DNA of 64,000 nt, taken from Ramazzottius varieornatus. Its lineage: Eukaryota; Tardigrada; Eutardigrada; Parachela; Ramazzottiidae. How positions within the stretch are numbered: the stretch's first letter is position 1; each line of letters starts with the position of its first letter. The notes beneath the pieces were generated by a model. It did no database searches. It worked only from the letters and a program-made list of their open reading frames with translations, and was not told where the DNA came from. A program made the translations under genes and the position numbers. Positions 58,593 through 64,000 of the stretch are shown in pieces. The stretch is from positions 1,559,773 to 1,623,772 of the forward strand of contig BDGG01000010.1 of the NCBI GenBank assembly GCA_001949185.1, in the 5' to 3' direction.

Positions 58593-59389
58593 TCGACGCT
58601 TCTAAAAACACGTAAATATCTTAGTTACTGTAGATCCTCCACCATCTTTGACCAGATCAAATTGAGCCCATTCCACATAATGTCCTTGTGTGTATAGGTA
58701 GACTCGCTGATATGGTTGCAACGAATGAGATCACAACGCTAAGTGTACAGATGCTTATGCTGTCACGCTGAAGATCGATCCGTTCCTGTTGAATCCAAGA
58801 CCTGGCCTGGAGATTGACCACACCAAGCTGGATCACGCACAATACGCGTTCAACCGGTATCAGAGGCAGACGCGTCCTAAGGTGAGTAACCTTGCCTGTA
58901 AAGGGGATCAGTGCCACTGATCCGGTGAATTTTAGTATCGATCCAAGAGGTGAAGTCGTCCGCCATGCTGACTCAATGCCAAATATATTGTTTATGTTTT
59001 CAGTTGCATACAGTACCTCACGGAAAACTCGTGGTTGCCATGTGAAACCCCTCTCGACAAGTTAGCACAATATAACGATATGATCTCTTCCTTTTTTGAC
59101 TAAGTACGTCTGTTTCTAAATATTCGACCTCTCAAGGTCAAAGTTTTGCTGTAATTATTCACGGGTGTGATTTGAATTAGAAACCGATGTTTCGATACCT
59201 TGGAGAATGAATATTAAGCATGGATTGGGAAGCGTCTTGCATAGCCGTAACGTTCGATAAGGAAGCCATGATATCGATGTTGAATTTTTGAAATCGCTCG
59301 GTTTTCGCGTATCTCGATGCTCGTTGTGAAACCCATATAATTTTTCCATAAAGTTTGATCAGTTGCTTTGAACCACATGTACGAATTGC
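58593..59389. other. Gap between H6PD and DZIP1 with one exon-like segment
   Basis: Contains the exon-like ORF 58751-58881 (listed separately) and otherwise A/T-rich non-coding sequence. DZIP1 5' UTR is expected near the right end. Confidence 0.5.
58751..58881 (+). other. Orphan exon-like segment
   Basis: Between an acceptor (AAGTGTACAG at 58741-58750) and a strong donor (CCTAAG|GTGAGT at 58881/58882) one frame is open for 43 codons with coding-like texture: KIDPFLLNPRPGLEI, then HAQYAFNRYQRQTRP. It matches neither H6PD nor DZIP1 as I know them. It could be an alternative H6PD tail, an exon of a small gene, or chance. Family unknown. Confidence 0.3.
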
Positions 59390-62152
59390 ATGGACGGCAG
59401 CCATCTATCAGTTCACGGAGCAGCTTCCGGTATCCCCTCTGCAGTAAATCTCGGCGTTCCGTCTGTCGGACAAGTTGGCTTTTCACAAAATTCACGACCT
59501 TTAGTAAATGGAGGACGAGATGACGATGAGTGTGATGTCAGCTATCCGGCGCAGTCCGGACAACTTCCGACCGTCTCGGCGATCCCATCCACTTCCGTCC
59601 ACACTGTGCCTTTCAACCTGCCGAACTTGCCCAATGCTTCGTCCGCGCAGTATGGCGGTCATAGTCATGCTCCGGCAGGCCGACTCAACCGTCCGAACGA
59701 AACATTCTCCATGATCTTCCGGAAGAAATACGAGAAGCTAGACTGGAGAAAGATCGCGTCGATAGACCTGGAGAAGATTTACAAGACCCAAGACACTCGA
59801 GCGCTGCAAGACAACCTCACACAAATGGCGTTCTTCGACCTCGAAGAGGAACTGGTATGTAAGTTACTCCTTCAAGTCATTTAAAAAATTGAGACCCAGC
59901 TATTTTGCTCACGGTGGATTGATTTGCGGATCTTTCTAGAGATCTGTGGGAATTAATCCACAGTTCGAGAAACTCTTCCAAACAATGCAACTGTCCCTAG
60001 AGTACCTTCTATACGTCCAAGACCATCTACAGAGGGAAATAGATTCCATAAAAGGCGCATCTGCCCTTCTAATAAAACGCCAAACGGACACAATAAAGAA
60101 GTTTGAACACGAAGTGGAGGACCTGAAAGCCCAACTGCAGTCCACCAAAGACGAGCTGAAGAAGCGGAAGAAGATGATGGTGGCCCAGCAGGATATCATC
60201 AACAGTGCGGCGAAGGGCAATTACCATCGTTGTCCCATGTGCGAGAAGGCCTTCATCGAACGCGGCTATTTGGAGACCCACTTTCGGAAAAGACATCCGA
60301 ATGCCGATATCAAAATGCTGGGTTCGTCGAGGGACCAACAGTTCTTCCACGACCATCAGTCCTCACAAACGCACGAACTGCAGCAGAGTGCACACGCTGT
60401 CCTGCCATGTCCAGTATGTCCTGACGTTTGTACGCCGGAACTTGCAGCAGCTCGAGACAGGATACGCGAACTGGAAAAGATGCTGTTCACGCCTCCAAAA
60501 CCCGGTTAGTCTTACTATGTATGTTCAGCCCAGATCCCACACGATGAAACGTAGAAAAATGGATACAGTTGATACGTATGATTGTTGTAAATGCCCGATG
60601 AATTACCTGTGTTTACAAGGACTGCAGCCACTGTCCAAACCTACCCGAACGAGAATGATATTTTATGGTTTTGGCTGTTTATAGCTGTTCCAGAACCGCC
60701 CCCAATGCCACCGCAGGTTTTAGACATGTACAACAAGCAGCGGGAAGAAATTGAACACCTAAGGTCCTCCCTCGCCGAATTCCAGAATCGGTACTTTGAG
60801 TCGGACAAAGCACTGGTGGAACTAAGGAAAGACTACCAGCACCTAACAAACAAGGTTCACGAAGCCCAGGCTTCCATGACGAACCAGCAACAACAGAACT
60901 TCCAGCATCAAATGCAGCAGTTGCAGAATCAGGAGCGCCCACAGTCCCCCAACCCAACGATAGCCGACATGATAGAGCGACGGGTGTATGGTATTCAAGA
61001 GTCCATGGAACGCCGACTCGCACAGTCCGAAGAATCCTGGAAGGACAAGTTCGCCAGATTGAACGAACAGCACACGAGGGACCTCAAGGACCTCGAGAGA
61101 GACATGGCCATGAAAGCACAAGAACAGCAGACTGTACATAAAGCTGATAAACTTCGATTACAGATGCAGAACGAAGAACAAGAAAGGCGGATAAGGGAAA
61201 TGGAAAACCAACACAATACCCAACGAGCTCAGCCTCAACTCTCAAGGAGGGAACCAGGTTCCGGAGCCTTTCAGATACAAGTACATACTAACAGGCCGAG
61301 TACTGCTGGTCCGACGAACCGATGGGGGAAGCCAATGACGCCTCGAGTCTCTGCCGCCATGAACAACTACCCGGAAATTATCGATGAATTACGGGACGAA
61401 CTGAACGAGGCTTTGAGTAAGAAGCTAGAAGAGTATGGAGTACCTCGAGGTGCGACCAAGGTATCAGACAGGGACAAGGACGAGATCTTCAATAAGCTGA
61501 GGAGGGAACATGCTCAACTTCAGGGCAAGCTTGCAAAATTTGGGGTTGGTTCTTTCAACTTCGCACAGCAACTTCGCACAATGGCGCAATGTTACAACGC
61601 TTCTTCCCTTTCAGGCGGCTCGAAGTACCATTGAGAACCACCTGAAAGGAAAAGTACCTGCCCAGTACTCCAGCAGCGAGCTCTTGGACGAAGCTAGTAA
61701 GATCCGCGTTCGGAAAAGATCAGGTCGTCAGGTGGTCGAAAGCGGGAATAACCAAAAGGTGACCGAGATAACCACCTACGACATCCGACCGGCTCGATCA
61801 TCCGAGCTTGACTTGGCTCGCCAGCAAGGTTCGCGACAACTCTGAAGTGATATAATTGATAATTATGTAGGTAAAACTGCTCGAAATATTGAATATTTTG
61901 CTTGCTGCAGCTGTCCCCGCGAAAGGCGGTGAGAGAGAAGCCTCATCCAATGTAAGAAGGGTGAGCTTTCGGGCTGCGAAGGATAAGTCTCCCGCGTCAT
62001 CCCCTAGGTCCGCGAGAACGGAACCACCGGATCAGAGTGCCGGGCCTCCGCAGCATGCGAGACGTTTTTCTCAGCCTAACTCTGATTTGGAATTTTCCAC
62101 TCCGAAGAAAAACAATGATGGTGCTTGGTTTAGTGATGAAGATTCACAGTAG
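59390..62152 (+). CDS. DZIP1: Zinc finger protein DZIP1 (cilium basal body / Hedgehog pathway)
   Basis: DZIP1 (Iguana) acts at the centriole and ciliary base and is needed for ciliogenesis and Hedgehog signalling in vertebrates. Exons 59390-59854, 59940-60504, 60685-61544, 61615-61828 and 61911-62152 join in phase to 781 residues. A disordered Ser/Pro-rich leader (1-105) precedes the DZIP1 N-terminal domain: FRKKYEKLDWRKIASIDLEKI (about 106-126), FDLEEEL, LFQTMQLSLEYLLYVQDHL. A coiled coil (about 195-245) leads to a single C2H2 finger, CPMCEKAFIERGYLETHFRKRH (about 252-275, given here as C-x2-C-x12-H-x4-H). A long Gln/Glu-rich coiled coil follows (about 350-500), then conserved-looking EIIDELRDELNEALSKKLEEYG and a basic Ser/Pro-rich tail ending FSDEDSQ. 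Polyadenylation signal AATAAA at 62424-62429. Exon 3-4 and 4-5 joins are supported by phase only. Confidence 0.92.
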
Positions 62153-62624
62153 CCGCTAACTCGACTCTTGTTTTCTTCTTCTTGTTTCCTTTCACTTCCG
62201 GTGGGTATCTCTAGTACTAGTGTTCGCGCTGATGAATGCGTCGCAATGGCAGGCGCACGTATCTTTGTTTTTCTCTGTTGAACAGTTTTTTTGCTCTGTA
62301 TAGTGGTTCATACTTTGTAGTTAGTTTGTTGAGTTGAGAGCTCATAAGATACAGGTACTTGCTTCGGTAGAATCCGTATACGAGGAGACTGGCGATTGTG
62401 GCGGTAGTTCTGTTCCCTCGACCAATAAAACAACGGCAATCAAACAATAATCCCCTGCACTTCCAAGTCATGATCAAGAATTGAGTCTGAACTCAGAAGG
62501 AAACAGGCAGTTCGCAATCTCCGCATTGAAAACTGATATTATCATTTAAATAGAACACTTCGTTTGACTTCGTCGACTTCATTTCGAATTTTCGATTGGT
62601 TCTACTTGAGCTCCTTTGATTCAG
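62153..62624. other. DZIP1 3' UTR
   Basis: AATAAA at 62424-62429 lies about 270 bp after the DZIP1 stop. No other feature seen in this 472-bp stretch. Confidence 0.55.
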
Positions 62625-62928
62625 ATATCCATCATCAGCTTCGCAGCTGTTACTGTTTCCTCTGAGGAAGAAGTTCTGCCAACTATCGAGGAAAGGACAT
62701 TCCGTCCACGTTCGACATCAGGTAAGTAAATCGTATCTTACAGCTTATTTTAGTACCTACTAAATGACGATTCCGGCTTGTTCTTCAGGTGCTCAGGGAA
62801 GGCTACCAAGTAGCCAGAGAAGATGTTCGGCGCAAAAGCAGCTTCGCAAAGTGAACTGGAGGAAGAACAGCGCATGGCGCAGATGGCAGTCTATCAAAGT
62901 CTCGCCAGTACGAATTACAAAACGATAA
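62625..62928 (+). other. Exon-like pair of unknown gene
   Basis: Segment 62625-62721 sits between an acceptor (TTTGATTCAG) and a perfect donor (TCAG|GTAAGT), coding for SSEEEVLPTIEERTFRPRS in its open frame; segment 62789 onwards follows a good acceptor (TTGTTCTTCAG). The second segment is open in more than one frame: the phase-matched one ends at 62928, while another starts at an ATG at 62823 and reads FGAKAASQSELEEEQRMAQM. I cannot choose between them, nor tell whether this is an alternative DZIP1 tail or a separate small gene. Confidence 0.3.
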
Positions 62929-63694
62929 TAGATGGGAGCACTTGCTCGTGCCATCTGCTGCTGCTAATTGCTAAAACAACCCTTATAGCTTGATCAATCG
63001 CGTTCATCTTGTTACAGCATTCGCGGTCTTTTGCGGAATACTGCGGATCATTCCGCTTGGCATCGACGTCGTGAGCAGTTTTAGGTAACCAGATACTCTT
63101 CTGTGAACTCTCGGGTTGAACAGCCCGTCTTCATATTCGTCGAGAGCAAACCCACTCTGGTGAGACCGTGTTTTGAAAAAGCTGTCGGTCTGCGCAGTTT
63201 TCAGTGTGCATTGTAATTTTAGCGGAGTCAGTGGACTGGCTTTTGTTTTATTGAATCGTATTCTCAAAAACGTTGCAGAAAGCACGATGGAAAATCCTTC
63301 GAGACTGGGTCGAGGGAGAAGCTACTGAAAAGAACCGATATGAGCAAAAAGGGGGCACAGTTATTCGAAAATCTTCTAGGGAAACCTAAACATTACGGCT
63401 AGCTTCGGCAAAGACATCTTTCCAGAATCCATGGAAGTCGGGAAGCGGAGGGTTACTTCAGAGACTATATTTTGCCACCCACGCCTTAATTGCATCCAGT
63501 TGGTTTTGCAGAATGTACGAGCTGCTGCAAACATCCAACATTAGATTTCGGGTTACGTGACGCCTTTCACAACAAACGGGTTCTCTCACTTCACAACACA
63601 GGTCGAGACTCTAGAGGGTCAACACAACAGTTTATTTTATTTTGAAAGAGGAAGATCGACTTACGGGTCGGAATAAACCCGCACTAGTGGATCA
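62929..63694. other. Non-coding stretch
   Basis: I see no supported exon, RNA gene or repeat on either strand in these 766 bp. Confidence 0.45.
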
Positions 63695-64000
63695 TCACTG
63701 CGCGGTGTCATGTGGTTGTCGACTAGGGAAAGAGCAAGATGAAGCAAAGTGCGGATGCGAATAAGACAAACATAGTGTATAGAAGCGGCACGAACTCTTT
63801 TCTGGATCGAATGTGGGGCTTTGTAGTGATGTCCGAGCTGTGAGAGAGGTCTTCCGTGGAACCAAATCGCTTTCGAACGGTGATGGGTGGTGGTTCAAGG
63901 TGCCTGAGATGACGTAATCACTGGTCAGACTAGAACCATGCCGACCATTTTTAGTAGCAGCCGCGTTATCCAACGACAGGTTAGTAACATCGACTGGAGG
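63695..64000 (-). CDS. Unrecognised C-terminal coding exon, partial
   Basis: The minus strand is open from the window edge (64000) to a stop at 63695-63697, 101 codons with plausible composition: Ser/Thr/Pro-rich, with VTNLSLDNAAATKNGR, LTSDYVISGTLNHHPSPF and LTARTSLQSPTFDPEKS. It could be the disordered C-terminus of a gene lying mainly to the right. The last part (CRFYTLCLSYSHPHF) looks less protein-like, so the true exon may end at an internal donor. No family recognised. Confidence 0.35.
   Translation of the reverse strand, partial: PPVDVTNLSLDNAAATKNGRHGSSLTSDYVISGTLNHHPSPFESDLVPRKTSLTARTSLQSPTFDPEKSSCRFYTLCLSYSHPHFASSCSFPSRQPHDTAQ

Overview
The window is nuclear DNA of an invertebrate animal. 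Almost every gene is split by short GT-AG introns (mostly about 50-120 bp), and the products are animal or general eukaryotic housekeeping, signalling and extracellular-matrix proteins: PI4KB, ephrin, a BTB-BACK protein, DZIP1, APC10 and DOMON/EGF/SEA modules. The base composition looks moderate. Compact introns and a Pmp3-type peptide would fit an ecdysozoan such as a tardigrade or nematode relative, with tardigrade my first guess. That assignment is inference; no marker in the window settles it. Exon joins were worked out by hand from reading phase, splice sites and remembered family sequences.

Layout. 1-9.7 kb is a dense housekeeping block: the 3' end of PI4KB (+), UQCRB (-), DDX51 (+), an unrecognised charged protein (+), an SLC35F3/F4-type transporter (-) and ANAPC10 (+). 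10.2-14.4 kb holds a small secreted Cys-rich peptide (+), ECHDC3 (-) and an unrecognised phosphoprotein-like ORF (+). 16.6-29.8 kb is one very large gene (+) of 28 coding exons that all join in phase, about 2,804 residues. It encodes a signal peptide, an N-terminal domain starting with a would-be mature histidine (histidine-brace, BIM1/X325-like), two EGF-like modules, seven DOMON modules separated by mucin-like linkers, a SEA domain, one membrane helix and a cytoplasmic tail. 30.4-32.6 kb is a BTB-BACK gene (-). 32.6-46.9 kb is gene-poor and repeat-rich, and most of it is an 8.9-kb first intron of an ephrin gene (37.8-49.0 kb, +). 49.5-53.7 kb has NUDT16, ADAT2 and RPL5, all on the minus strand. 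55.9-62.2 kb has a Pmp3/UPF0057 peptide, an ER-type (H6PD-like) glucose-6-phosphate dehydrogenase without the lactonase half, and DZIP1, all on the plus strand. A partial minus-strand ORF runs off the right edge.

The genes do not form a pathway; the order is that of an ordinary compact animal chromosome. The standout is the 2.8-kb-residue DOMON protein. In fungi, a DOMON-type cytochrome (in cellobiose dehydrogenase) feeds electrons to separate copper histidine-brace monooxygenases. Here a histidine-brace-like domain and seven DOMON modules, six of which keep both a Met and a His suitable as haem ligands, sit in one membrane-anchored chain. This suggests, without proving, an extracellular haem-copper redox protein.

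Repeats include a 745-bp element with 31-bp terminal inverted repeats inside a DOMON intron, a nested inverted-repeat element near 8.3-8.6 kb, a three-copy hairpin family, a degenerate AGTAAAAC tract and CTGCA-rich simple sequence.
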